Of a stretch of DNA of 64,000 nt, positions 25,165 to 36,680 are shown one piece after another; within the stretch, counting starts at the first letter, position 1; the number at the start of each line of letters is the position of its first letter. Where the stretch lies: NCBI GenBank assembly GCA_911728435.2, contig OU452201.1, forward strand, positions 26,970,001 to 27,034,000, in the 5' to 3' direction. This DNA is from Apoderus coryli. Taxonomy: Eukaryota > Arthropoda > Insecta > Coleoptera > Attelabidae. Under the pieces are notes generated by a model. It made no database searches and was not told the DNA's origin. It saw only the letters and a program-made list of their open reading frames with translations. The position numbers were made by a program, and so were the translations under genes.

Positions 25165-26140
25165 ACTACTGAGGATTAGTCCGAAGAAAATGATGAAGAG
25201 ATACAAAGCATAATAGACACTAAGCGCAAATTATTCATCACCTGACAAAATCACCGCAACTCAACATCAAAAAAGCGTCGCTTTCAAATGGAGAAGTCTG
25301 AAGAATAACGAAGAACTCGATATCTAAAGAATCAGTGGTGGACGGCTAAATCGATCGAAAAGCAACAACACCAGATCATTCTTCCATGCCACTAAGACCC
25401 CTCTGCACAGAGTCTTAACCCTCTGCAAACCAAGGATGGCTCTCGTCTTCTAATTGAACGTCAATGGGTTCCTGGTGGAAGGAACATTTTCAGGAACTAA
25501 TAAATAAGGGCACGAATGTTGATAATCGACTCGATCGATTGCCACATACACCAATCCAACAACACTTGAAAGTACCTTCTCTGCAAGAAGTTGATAAAGC
25601 TCTTCGACAACTTACAAACAACAAAACAGCTGGCTCTGATGGCATATCTCCTGAGCTTTTTAAAGAAGGAGGACCTGTGATATTGAGAGATTCTCATATT
25701 CTAATAACCAAAATTTGAAACATCGAGAATGTGCCTGCGGAAATGCCTCAATTGTCACTATATTTAAGAAATAGGGTAGGTATGTGGAAACTATTGTGGT
25801 ATCTCACTCCTCTCAATCGCCGGAATGGTTCTTGCAAGAATTTTGTCCAATCGTCTTCTCCCACACTCTGAAGGGTGCATACCGGAAACACAATGTGGTT
25901 TTAGACCCAACAGGAGTACAGCCGACATGATATTTAATGCCAGGGAAATAGAGTAAAAGTCGCGGGAGCAAAATCGTCCTCTATGGAGGATATTGAAGCT
26001 CAACGGATGTCACCAGATATTCATACAGATACTTCGGCTTCTTTACGATAATACGAAAGCAGCATCGGACCGGGGGAACCCTTTCCAATAACAACTGGCG
26101 TAAAGCAGGGTTGTGTCATTGCACCGAAATTGTTTTGGAT
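25165..26140 (+). pseudogene. LINE reverse transcriptase relic (zinc-finger-tailed LINE family), 5' half
   Basis: Broken coding sequence of a non-LTR retrotransposon. In order: a charged linker (IQSIIDTKRKLFI, KNQWWTAKSIEKQQ); WWKEHFQELINKGTN and KALRQLTNNKTAGSDGISPE (RT fingers) in the one longer frame 25464-25718; then, with several frameshifts, GISLLSIAGMVLARILSNRL, PETQCGFRPNRSTADMI and PFPITTGVKQGCVIAP. The sequence leaves the family pattern at about 26140, just before the YADD region. A second relic at 38776 begins at the same PFPITTGVKQG motif and carries the remainder. Function in the live element: reverse transcription at the target site. Clade uncertain. Inactive. Confidence 0.75.
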
Positions 26141-26149
26141 TGTGAAGTG

Positions 26150-26890
26150 AGTGTACCTTATTTCATTTAATATTGTAAACATTTATTCACATCACGAATA
26201 ATATTATTTACCTTAATAACTATACTTCTGTCGGACCCTGTAGGTAAACATGTAACCTATTTGTACTGATCAAAACGGTTTGTTCAGGTTTACATGCTCA
26301 AAAGCGCTCAATGCATGTTTAGTTGGATGTTGGATATATCTTTAATAGAAACATAAAATAGAGCTGGTTCGAAGACAGCATACAACACGAAATTATCGGT
26401 GTAAACTATCATGTTCTTGAGACATTACTAATTGATCACAAATCACTCGTTTGTAACAGTAAAATTTAAAAAATTGTTTAATTATTTTTAGCCTATTGTA
26501 CAGGTTTGAGATGGATTTTGTAGACGAGGATGAACATTCAGTGAAATTTGCATTAAAATAATAATTGTTCTACATCATTTGCAATGAGGAGCAAGTTAGG
26601 ATCACTACTCTTTTACTTAGATGAAAAGGAACTATGACCTTCAAGATATTTAAATACTCTTGATAATTTTGACGACTATTATTACTCAAAATAACCAACA
26701 TAATATCTCGTTTACTGCCTTTCTTATGATGCAATGGACACTAATTTACTTTGAGGTATTACGGCAGCAGTATAAGAATATATAAATAAAATAATAAATA
26801 AATAGGTATACTTTTTTGTCAAACAGATGGAAAATCCAAGTACAAGACAAAAAATAAATACAATATTCAAGTAATTAAACAATGATTACA
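26150..26890. other. Intergenic DNA
   Basis: No recognised gene or repeat. AT-rich. Confidence 0.5.
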
Positions 26891-26899
26891 ATAAACAAA

Positions 26900-27440
26900 C
26901 TATCTATTATCATGAACAAAATGCATAAAGTGAGTCACGATTATTACCGAGCATAACCAATGGTCAGAACACAGATACAGCTCCACAAAAATAAAGCAGT
27001 CACACATATTTAAAAGTACAGATCTTAACATCGATGAAATTAACATTTTCGACTCCCAAGGAATTGCAATCGTTGCAAGCTTGCCATAGGGGTGTTCTGG
27101 ATTCGTAGTTAGTACAAATCTGAGGGACAGCGATGAAAAAGTACGACGTCTTGGAGCGACCAACAGTCAAAACGGTTCAATTAACCGTTGGTGATCCAAA
27201 CTGCGCGGTGGAAATTTACTAACAATCCTAAATGCAAGAAATCTTAAAAATTTTCTTTGAACACCCTCAATGTTATGTATGTGATATTATAAAATGGTGA
27301 CAAGGCCAAAGAAACATACTCCAGCCTAGAGTGTACCATGGAGTTGCAAAGAGCCAAGATTCACTTGGTGTTTGTAATTTATTTATTAATTGCCTGTTGC
27401 CAAAAAGAGAAGTTTTTGGAGAAGCTCAGTACAATCTATT
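26900..27440 (-). pseudogene. Old Jockey-like LINE C-terminal relic
   Basis: On the minus strand the translation reads ALCNSMVHSRLEYVSLALSP, fitting the family pattern LVRS-LEYCSPVWSP just after the RT domain, then a degraded stretch. An 87-codon frame (26900-27163) begins with VAPRRRTFSSLSL, compatible with the LxxRR...L segment of such C-termini. Frames are broken throughout. Assignment rests on one short motif plus its context. Confidence 0.35.
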
Positions 27441-27449
27441 TTATTCTCT

Positions 27450-28140
27450 AATAATAACTACTAATGAGAAAGAAGACAAAATATGAAAGACACGCACTAG
27501 AGTACTTTAAAAATGAAGGGTTTGACACATCACAGGTTTCTCTAAAACTCTGATCTTGGAGAGAAATTATCTAAATGGGGGTTTATGGAGATTATAGGAG
27601 AAAAGAAGTAGGTCAGCTGTGTATTGAAGTCATATTTGAGATAGTAGGTTAAAATACTGCAAAGTGTCATTCACGATCCCAAAAAATACGACCAGATTAT
27701 GGTGATAACAATGATAGGCCAATGCCAATGGGTCCTACTAAGATACTGCTTATCCTCATATTTCTTTGTGTCTAAATTTTTGATTGTATTCTGTATGATG
27801 AATTTATGTATTTATTGTAATAAAATTTAGAATTCTTCTAAAAATATTATAAATTTACCTATGTATGCCCACTGCTGATAATTATAAAATAGGTGTATCC
27901 ATTAGACTAGACCACTCATTAGTAGTGCTTAAGTGTCTCCCACTATTACACTATTAAAGTTGCAAGACCGGCTATTTCTTCATCAGATTAGAAGAGTATG
28001 TTTTATATACCAACAAACATCTACAGTTGGTTGAGTCCTAGACAAATAATATATTCTAGATTTTCTATTTACATGCTGGATTGGCTATTGCAGAATTTGT
28101 GTAACTCCTACAATTTACTGGTTTTTTAAATTAATTTTAA
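27450..28140. other. Intergenic DNA
   Basis: No recognised coding sequence. It ends at a mariner-type terminus TATACAGGGTGTGCTCACGG (28142), for which no partner was found. Confidence 0.45.
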
Positions 28141-28519
28141 TATACAGGGTGTGCTCACGGAGAACCAAATCGATCTGTATATAGAAAACTATACATAGGA
28201 GATTCTTGAAAATTTAGAAGCGTAAATATATCGACGGGGGCAGATGAGGTAAGTTATTGACACTTCCGGTTGTACCGAAAGTAGGTGTCAACTTCCTTAT
28301 TTCAAATATAAGGTTGTATTGAATATTGTATTATTTTTCTTGACTACAAATAAACGATTATTATTGTTATTATTAAATGGAACACCGCATATGTTATTAC
28401 AGTATTGAATTCTACGTCAAATTTCAACTAGACTTTGTGTATCATCATATTATTTCATACTTATTTAAGGGTTTATGTCAAAAATGACGTTTAAAAAGTT
28501 AAAATCATTATAAAATTTT

Positions 28520-28606
28520 CCTATAAGGAAACCGTTAATTGATTTAGTCAAGTTATTGTTTGCGGATGATTTGAAGATTTTCTTTGAAATTGATAATATT
28601 GATGAC
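28520..28606 (+). pseudogene. LINE reverse transcriptase scrap with LFADD box
   Basis: A short open stretch encodes IDLVKLLFADDLKIFFEID, which matches RT motif C (FADD, catalytic Asp pair) of Jockey-like LINEs and the residues after it. A stop follows at 28607. No further RT sequence was found on either side, so this is a small remnant. Confidence 0.5.
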
Positions 28607-29008
28607 TGACTGACTTACAGACAGAACATGTTCCAGAGTCCATAATGATGAGTCCTCATAAATTTACAATAAAGCTAATCGTTTTACAACATAACCTCTG
28701 TTTTTTGGAGCACTTATGTTTATACGTAATGTAATTTTTATTCAGACTTTGGCTACAATATGTGTCTGATACCGAGCAACAATAGCATTTGACATTTAGA
28801 AACGTTGGAGTAAGGTATGTTATAATTATAAATATCAAATCTAACCAGAACAATATACATATAAACCCTATCTTAAAATTGATAAGTTTTGATTTCAACT
28901 TACTGCGTAATGTGGCTGTACGCAACAGACAATCGTGCGATTGTGTAAGGGTTTACCTTATCGAATAACTAAAATAAAATAAAAAAGTCATTCAAGTGTC
29001 GACAGTAA

Positions 29009-29884
29009 TAATAATAATAAAGGCGTTTATTTTTGATTGGGCGAGTTTCAGTTCAATTTGGTCTACTGACCAAATTGTCTGTGCAGCTAACCCAACTTGA
29101 AAAAGAATACAATACAATACAACCAACAATTAAACAACTTACTTAATTAAATTTAAAATTTACACACCATTATAACATATGTCTATAGCTACAATCAATT
29201 TAATTTCAATATTTGTAATTTGGAAATTAAGAGAAAAAAAAACGAGAAAGAGATATAAAAAACACAATAATTTTCCCAGAAACATGCTTGACATCATAAA
29301 CCCTATTCGATTGCACTACAATACACTCATCAGACAGCTCTTTGCCCCTCTGATAAGTTTCTTTGTAAGCGTTCTTTGAACTGCTTCTTGGATAAACCTC
29401 TAACCTCCAAAGGAAGTTTGTTCTTACATCTTGAAATAGAATAAGAAAAAGACCTTTTGAACAATTCCGTTGAATGAGCAGGTGCGGTCAGAGAATGTCT
29501 ATACCTAATATTCACATTATGAACATCAGTTCGATATCTTATTTTTAGATACAAGTATGGTGGAGTCTGATCTTGTAAAATGTTGTAGAATCGGTAGCAT
29601 GTATGTAAGTACCCTCTATTGCCCATATTAAGCATAGCTTCGCACAATTCAGCCTTTAGATGTTGAGTAAGCAGATATCGGTGTTGAAAAATCAGTTTTA
29701 AATGCATAAAACCCTTCCCTATGTAACGATTTACATGGTCGGTAAACTTGAGATCTGTATCCATCAGAAGTCCAAGGTTTCTTACTGTCAACTTAAAATC
29801 TAAACGTGACTCATGTGCCGATATTCTGACAAAAAACGTGGCTGTCGATTTATCAGGATTTAATTTGAGACAATGTCTTTAAAT
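29009..29884 (-). pseudogene. LINE 3' end: RT C-terminal domain and (TTA)n tail
   Basis: The minus strand holds the frame 29791-29330 plus an in-frame extension to 29884: KLNPDKSTATFF, VRNLGLLMDTDLKFTDHVN (post-RT LGV-D-L-F-HV pattern), then a C-terminus with NIRYRHSLTAPAHST, ELFKRSFSY and KNKLPLEVR. An internal deletion between AMLN and NRGYLHTCYRF removes the LEYC-type segment. The element ends at 29009 with AATAAA-CGCC-TTTATT followed by TTA repeats. 5'-truncated and inactive. The same C-terminal layout occurs at 31138, 47221 and 63811. Confidence 0.8.
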
Positions 29885-30426
29885 TAAGAAACTTAACATT
29901 AAGGCACATATCATTGAAAATAACCAAATATATAATGTAAAACTGCAGCTCAATGTTAATAATCAAGTACAAATAAACGTATAAATAAATAATTTCCAGA
30001 CTCCTACTGCCTTACTTTTCGTGTTCAACTTCTTTTATTAGCTCAATTATTAAGATGTTATTTGTGTTTTTTTAAGACCGCTACTTCATATCATCATCAG
30101 CCTTCGCTTAAGCCGTATTATTCTCAAACGTAATCTGAGATGTAAGAATGTTAGACTGTGACGCAATGACAATAGTAAACTAATGGGTTTGTCCATCGAG
30201 ACGAATAGTCAAATTAGACATGAAGCAAGCCGCGACTATTGGGATGACTCAGGTGATTTCATTTGTCGATAGTATTATGTTATAACATTATAACATCAAT
30301 CATTGAGTGTACTACAGCTTCTTGTTAAAAATATTGATGAGTGTTAAAACGTTTTATAATTTAAAGAATAACAATATGCCTTTTATTTATATATATCTAT
30401 TAGTTTAGGAATAGACATTTACTATA

Positions 30427-30862
30427 CAGGGTATACGTAAATTAACGGGGATTATTTTCAAAATGGTAAACTTTTAAGGGAAAAGCCGGGACACGTCAGT
30501 TTTCATTTATGCTTAGCAATTTTGTATCGTACCTATTTGATACGAAATCATGTTGTTTAAAATGGCAACCCCTGAGTACATTGATGTGCCACATGCCCTA
30601 TCCATTTTTGGATGGGTCTCTTTCTGATTAATAATATAATGAAAATACCTAATTAATTTTGTTTGTAGGAGGACTATTTACAGCAGTTCCTATGTACCCC
30701 CCCCCCCCATTATTGCAACTGCAGAAACTCAAATTGGAGTTGCAATTTTAAACTTACATGGCCTAGATGGTGGAGCCGGCATGTGACAGATTTTGAATCA
30801 AATTCGCAGGCTACAAAATTGCTAAACATTAATCAAAACCGACATGTCTCGGCTTTCCTTTT
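30427..30862. mobile_element. Mariner-like element related to 34475-36350, right end cut
   Basis: Left end TA + CAGGGTATACGTAAATTAAC, then ttttcaaaatggtaaactt and acgtcagttttcatttat, matching the left end at 34475. The right part (30720-30862: cagaaactcaaattggagtt, gatggtggagccggcatgt) matches 36130-36290. It stops at 30862, where the (TAA)n tail of a LINE begins, so the LINE sits in or against its right end. A run of ten C occurs at about 30699. Confidence 0.6.
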
Positions 30863-31550
30863 AAAATAATAATAATAATAAACGCCTTTATTCTATAAAC
30901 CTTACAAAAATATTCATAATTAAAAATTCATATCCTATGTTAAATAAAATACAAAATAGGTACTCAAAATAATACAAATTATCTAGGGATTTTATTGAAA
31001 AAGTGAGGTTCGCATTAAGAAAAATAAAGTGTAACATGAAAAAAAAAACAAAAACTCCAAACGGTAACAATTAAAGAACAAATTGCATAGCAAATAAAAC
31101 ATATAAGCACAGACTCTTTAATTCGCCAAACTCTCTACTACAATTCCTCAACAAAAGAATGTTTTATTCTTTTTTTAAAATTAGTAAGAGTAAATTTTGT
31201 TGCATTAGTTGGGATGTCATTGTACAATTTACAGGCACTAACAAAAAAACTACGCCTGAAAACAGTAGTAGTCGAGTGTCCCGCCATCACCAAGATATGG
31301 TGATTTCTGGTATTAACAGAATTTGTATCACTAGATTTAATTAACTTTTTGAACGGATAAGGGGGCCATTTGGACAGCAGTACTTTATGCGTTAAAGCCA
31401 GAATATGCACATCGCTTAACCTGGAATTTTTAGCCTGTTCGATTCGGAAATTTTTTGACTGATATGTTCAATTTTTCTTATGCCAACTGCAAATCGAAAG
31501 TAAGAGTTTTGTATTCTCTGCAGTCTTTGGGTATCAGACTGCAGTCGCGC
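30863..31550 (-). pseudogene. LINE 3' end: C-terminal coding and (TTA)n tail
   Basis: Minus-strand frame 31410-31138 encodes a LINE C-terminus: ALTHKVLLSKWPPYPFKKLI, SVNTRNHHILVMAGHST, VFRRSFFVSACKLYNDIP. Upstream, after a frameshift, QRLQRIQNSYFRFAVGIRK and EHISQK give the usual RVQNxxxRF...HI segment (to about 31535). The 3' end carries AATAAAGGCGTTTATT and TTA repeats. At its 5' truncation point lies a GC-rich run (cgcgccgccgccgcgccgtc, 31536-31560). Confidence 0.75.
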
Positions 31551-31819
31551 CGCCGCCGCGCCGTCGCAAAACGAGATTTTTGAGAGTTTATATTCAATTT
31601 CAACTGAGGGCTCAAAACGTATCTGTGGGGAAACAACTGCTTTAATGCAAGGTATGAAGCTTTAGAGGAGACGTTTTTGATTTATAAATATATATTTTTA
31701 TTTGACAAATATTGATCACACATTAAAAGTGCACAAGATGCTAGATTTGAGCAACTTACAACAACTAATTCTCGTATCTGATGTTGCAAGTAGGGAGAAA
31801 AATTAAGAACTTTTTACGT

Positions 31820-31954
31820 TGCACTAACGCACAGAATCGTCTCAATGGTTTGGCAAATTTAGTTGTTGAGCATGCAATTACTGATCAAACTATCTTAAAA
31901 GAGATAATTAAAACGTTTGATGAAATAAAAGTAACAAAACTTTTTTTCTTGTGA
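31820..31954 (+). pseudogene. Possible hAT-like transposase C-terminus scrap
   Basis: A 44-codon open stretch ending in a stop encodes NAQNRLNGLANLVVEHAI and KEIIKTFDEIK. This fits the QxRLxxLAxLSIE pattern at the extreme C-terminus of hAT-type (dimerisation) and ZMYM/DUF4371-like transposases, where it is followed by a short helix and the stop. Nothing upstream could be assigned. Confidence 0.4.
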
Positions 31955-32249
31955 TCTTAACGTAGTTGATGCTACTTTGGTTCAGGTTTTAATAATTTGT
32001 ATAGGATTTAACTTTTGTTAGCGTGTGCAATAATAAATTGTTTTAATAGCTTTGAAAATGCACCTGGTTAGTAATTTCTAATGTGTAAAGTACCCGTACA
32101 CCATTTTTATGGAAAAACTTTTTTCTTTTCAGGTGTAATAAATACTGCTTATATAACTAACATTATTCATCGCTATTCAAAGCTTTCTTTTTGTAAATTA
32201 AACTGGCTACCAGCCTTTTTAAGAAATTTTCGTTGGTTATTATTATTTG

Positions 32250-33522
32250 CTTTATTTGAATTTTTAAAATTGATCTTAACTCATATAGAAGCCAATAATA
32301 TTCCTTTGGGAATTTTTGTGGATTTATCAAGAGCATATGATTGTATTGATAGACAATTATTACTACATAAACTTGTTTTATATGGAGTACGAGGAAACGC
32401 ACAAAGATGGTTTAAATCATATTTAAATGATAGGCTGCAAACAGTTCACCTTCTTAAGGATGGTGTTTTGGATGCTTCCACTGTTGAGTGTAGTGACGTC
32501 GGAATCGCTCAGGGTAGTGTTCTGGGACCTCTCTTGTTCATCATTTTTTTGAATGATTTGAGTTCTATATTGTGTAACGAGAACATGAGCCTTGTGAGTT
32601 TTGTTGATGACACCAATCTGGTTCTAGGTTCGGGTGACTTGCCGACATTATTTAGGGAAGCCAATGTGTTCTTTGAGAGAGTTATGGCGTGGCTGTCACA
32701 AAATAAGTTACTATTAAATGAAGATAAAACAAATCTTATACTTTTTAGAACCAAAAATTCGAGAATCAAAATTCGCGAAGATTTTTCTTTCTTGTTGGGT
32801 GGCGGTCGCGTCGATCTTCAGGAGAATACTAAGCTTTTAGGCATACATCTGAGCCAGAACTTAGATTGGTCTTCGCATACAAATAAATTGGTTAAAAGGC
32901 TAAACACGGTTAGTTATGCAATCAGAGTGATTGGAAGATATATGACTCAGAAGGCACTTAAAATCATGTATTTCGCAAACTTCGAATCGATTCTGAGATA
33001 TGGTTTAATTTTTTGGGGCAAAGATAGCAGTGTTCAAACCATCTTTGTTGCGCAAAAGAGAGCCGTGCGCATTATCACAAATATGTCACATGGTAGCTCA
33101 TGTAGGGGAGTGTTTAAAAGAGAGGGTATAATGACAGTTTATGGGCTTTATATTTACGACTGTTTAATGTTCTTTTTTAAAAACAAGTGTAGATTTGACA
33201 CAAGAGTAAGTCATCAATACAACACAAGAACAGTAAACATTAACTATCCGATACATCGCCTGACACTCTTTGAAGGTAGCACACATTACATGTGTATTAA
33301 AATGTTCAATGGTTTGCCAGACAACATTAAATGTCTTACAAGTGCAAAAATATTTAAGAGGGAAACCAGAAAAATACTGTTAGAATTAGAACCATATTCA
33401 CTGGATGACTATTTTTCTATGTAAATTGATATTGTTTCTTATTGTGTGTATATGACGTGTTTCTTTTTATGTTCTTATAACATAATTATGAAATAAATAT
33501 TATTATTATTATTATTATATAG
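32250..33522 (+). mobile_element. 5'-truncated CR1/Daphne-like LINE with intact RT frame
   Basis: The frame ending at 33424 is open for 447 codons; the family part begins near 32250. In order: IFVDLSRAYDCIDRQLLLHK (motif A, catalytic Asp), WFKSYLNDR, GIAQGSVLGPLLFIIFLND (motif B), VSFVDDTNLVL (motif C; FVDD in place of the usual YADD/FADD), KTNLILF, LLGIHLSQNLDWSSH, and a C-terminus with RYGLIFWG, NTRTVNINYPIHRL and MFNGLPDNIK. The 3' end has (ATT)n after AATAAATATT. The absence of stops suggests a recent insertion, but the RT fingers and endonuclease are missing, so it is not autonomous. The first 55 residues are probably flanking DNA read through. Confidence 0.85.
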
Positions 33523-33643
33523 GTACATTGACAGAACTGGAGGAGAATGAATTAATTGACGTTTTCCATAAAAACGGTGACTTGCACATAATGTAATTGA
33601 ACTGTAACACGTGTATCATGATAAAATAATATCCAATATTTCC

Positions 33644-35012
33644 AGACCTTAATGGAAATTTAATTTAACATTGGTATTGTAAGTTTCTCCTTGTACCACT
33701 GATGATGGAACTAGTGTGAGTTCCGAAACATGTTTTGACAATATTTTTAAATTCCTATTAAATTTATTTTTGTGGACACTGACTTTTATTTCTCATTGAG
33801 AATATACAACTCTACTTAAGAGTGGAGTATTTTTTCAAACTAATTTTATTTTTATTTTAAATAAAATATAGATATAAATTATTACTAACTTAAAAAAAAT
33901 TATATAATAAAATTCAAGAGGGGCGGCTATTTGCCTTTTTGTCCGTGTTGCATAAACACTGGTGCGGACGCTGCTGAATGTGATATTGTCGATAGAGTAC
34001 CAAGAGTCCAATTTTAATTGTTTCCCTTAAAAAATAATTTAAAAAAATGACAACTGTAAAAATGTATGTATACAAAATACTAGATAATATGCTTATTGCA
34101 TGTGAAAGCATTTAGCTTTCAGACGACTTAACGCAATTTACTGAAAGGTTAAGAGTTTTTCTCAGATAAAAATGGAGCATAAACTTTATTACAAATGTTC
34201 GGCTTGAAATGATGAAGGTTGCATATAATATGGTGCAAAAGTAGTACTAATATATTTAAAATGATCTAGAGGAATAAGTGGAAGATCTAGATTGCATCTA
34301 TACAAGTTTTTGTGTGTCTGTGTTGAGTGACACGCATTTTATATACCATATAATCATGACGAAGGATAATAGTTATAATTGACTACAGAAACTAAAACAA
34401 AAGAAAAATCTTTAGCAAAGTTAGTATAGTTATACTGACAAAGATTTGTGAGGGAAAGAAAGAGAAAATATATACAGGGTGTCCGCAAAGTAACGGAACC
34501 GGCGATGATTGTTTTCAAAATGGTACATTTCTTAAAAAGCACGTCAGTTTTGATTTATAATGAGGTCTCACCATTTTGTGTAAAAATAATTTTATATATT
34601 ACTACTACTCACCATATCAATAAATGATGGTAAAAGGAACAGTGTTGTAATATTGCATTTTCTGATGAATGAGAAATGTGTAATTTAACAATCTTTTAAA
34701 TGTTAAAAAAAGTGTGACAGCACTTGGTTTTCACAACTAGAAAATATAATGAGATTATTGTTATTAACTGAGTATGTCGAGATTGGAAAAGATTCTGATA
34801 TGGAAATATCAATTGGTACATGTTGAAAAAATAGTAGTCAATTCTTAAGTGGAGTTGTATAATCTCGATGATGAATAAAAGTCAGTCTCCACAAAAATAA
34901 ATTTAATAGAAATTTAAAATTGTCCAAACATGTTTCGGAATTCTCGTTCCATCATGAATGGCAAAGGAGAAACCTGCAACATCAATGTTAAATTAAAATT
35001 TCCACTGAGGTC
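33644..35012. repeat. Foldback pair with hairpin core
   Basis: Inverted arms of about 190-200 bp at 33644-33842 and 34821-35012. Each has CAC/ATTGATGATGGAAC-type core, TTCCGAAACATGTTT, aaatttatttttgtgga and ctccacttaag. The arms enclose about 980 bp that contains the left end of the mariner-like element (34475), whose right end is outside the pair, so the arrangement is interleaved rather than nested. Confidence 0.7.
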
Positions 35013-36350
35013 ACTTTTATGGAAAAACTTTTTTTCTCTTTATGTCTAGACTAATATTAATTATACAACTAACATTATTATTAGCGGTATGAGGTGAGAT
35101 TAGAAAATGGTATGATATTATAACGTTTTTCTGAGTTGGTTGTGTGAAATAATATCGATCATTAATTAAAACTAATTTATTTACACTTAATAACTAAACA
35201 CGTAAACAAACTAATAATTTTATGGAACAAATATGACGATATTTATTTTCACTCTTTATTTCTACAATTTATGTCACAACACTGTTCGCTATCGACCGTT
35301 GACTGATTGATGTCTGTCCTCTATGCGTCTCCGTCTTTATAGACTCATGTCGCCTTCCACATCACACGAGACCGTTCTCGACCTTTCGAGTCTTCTTCCC
35401 TTCTATTCAATGGCGGTCTACGACACAACCAGCTCGAGTTTAACTAAACGCGAAGCGGTGTTGCAAATAGGTGTACATTTTCTTGTTCGTTAGAATATTG
35501 AAAAATCAATTGTTACATGAATGAACAAAATATAAACTTGTTGAAATTAGATATTATTATAAATGAGGTGTACTGAGATTAGTAGAAATATTTAAAGGCA
35601 CATTACGGTAAAATTATTTTTATTATTATTATATTCAGAATTAATCAGCCATACAAGTCAACAATCGAATGAACTTAAGGCTAAGACATAATATAATAAG
35701 ATTCCAGTCAAAAATTCCACTAAAGTCAATTTATGCAAAAACATTTTTTTTTTATTTATTTAAATACAATGACTTTCATTTAAACACTAAAAAAAAATAA
35801 TTACTTTTAGGGCACTTTCCAAAATACTTTTCTAAAATACCGAAAATACCTAATTAGCAGTGAGCACCGGCAATGGGCTCACCTTAGCACAAACGAGCGC
35901 CGCACGTTTTCTATAATCTCGGGAAAGATCAATTGCATCTCGTTTTGAATCACGGTTTTCCAGATTTCGCCATAGAAAAAAACATCTTCAAGTTCTTCAA
36001 ATCGGGCGATCTTGCTATGTGGCTGAACCATAACCATATAAGGTATAGCCAGATTTAAGATCGAATGGGTCAAAGGAGCATTTGTTTAGTACAATAGCGC
36101 GTTATGAATACGTCAAAATACTAAAATTGACTTCGTTAGAAAAAACAACAGCAGAAACTCAAATTGGAGTTGCAATTTTAAACTTACATGACCTAGATGG
36201 TGGCGCCGACATGCAGCAGATTTCGGATCAAATATATAGTCTACAAATTTGCTAAATATAAATCAAAACTGACGCCTCTCGGCTTTTCTTTTAAACATTT
36301 TGAACCATTTGGAATATAATCGCCCGTTCCGTTACTTTACGGACACCTTG
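34475..36350 (-). mobile_element. Decayed mariner-like element, 1876 bp
   Basis: Ends: CAGGGTGTCCGCAAAGTAAC at 34475 and, inverted, CAAGGTGTCCGTAAAGTAAC ending at 36350, each flanked by TA. Inner end regions share tttgatttata with agccg-gag-cgtcagtttt. On minus, 36030-35879 holds a transposase C-terminus broken by frameshifts: ARSPDLKNLKMFFSMAKSGK (the SPDLxxLDFFLWGxLK motif) and then EIIENVRRSFVLR. A related copy lies at 30427. An LTR-like block and one foldback arm are present inside. Confidence 0.65.
35140..35520 (-). mobile_element. Candidate solo LTR
   Basis: On minus the block begins TGTAACAATTGATTTTTC and ends ...ATTATTTCACACA, TG...CA-like. It holds a GC-richer promoter-like part with TCTATAAAGACGGAGACGCA (TATA box) and, further on, AATAAAGAGTGAAAATAAAT (polyadenylation-type signal), the usual LTR order. 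Target duplication was not evident and no internal retroelement coding is adjacent, so the assignment is tentative. Confidence 0.4.
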
Positions 36351-36680
36351 TATATGGGTTAATATTATAAATATCGGAGCTACTGCGTAATGTGGGTTAT
36401 TTATTATATTGGCTGTGCTAGTAGTTAGTAGACTAAAATAACCGGATGAATGATAAAACTAAAACAAAACGTTTGCGCAAGAAAATTACAATAACTCATC
36501 CAATTTGTATAAGAACACCCTAAATGAATGCAGCGGTAACACGCATGCAATAAGTTGGATATTATAATATACAGGGTTGGATCGCGTACTCATCCTTCTT
36601 GGAATATGTGCTAAAAGAGATATTAAAAACTTATATATGTTTCTTTTTTTTTAAGTAATCCATTACCACGAGGGATGGGA

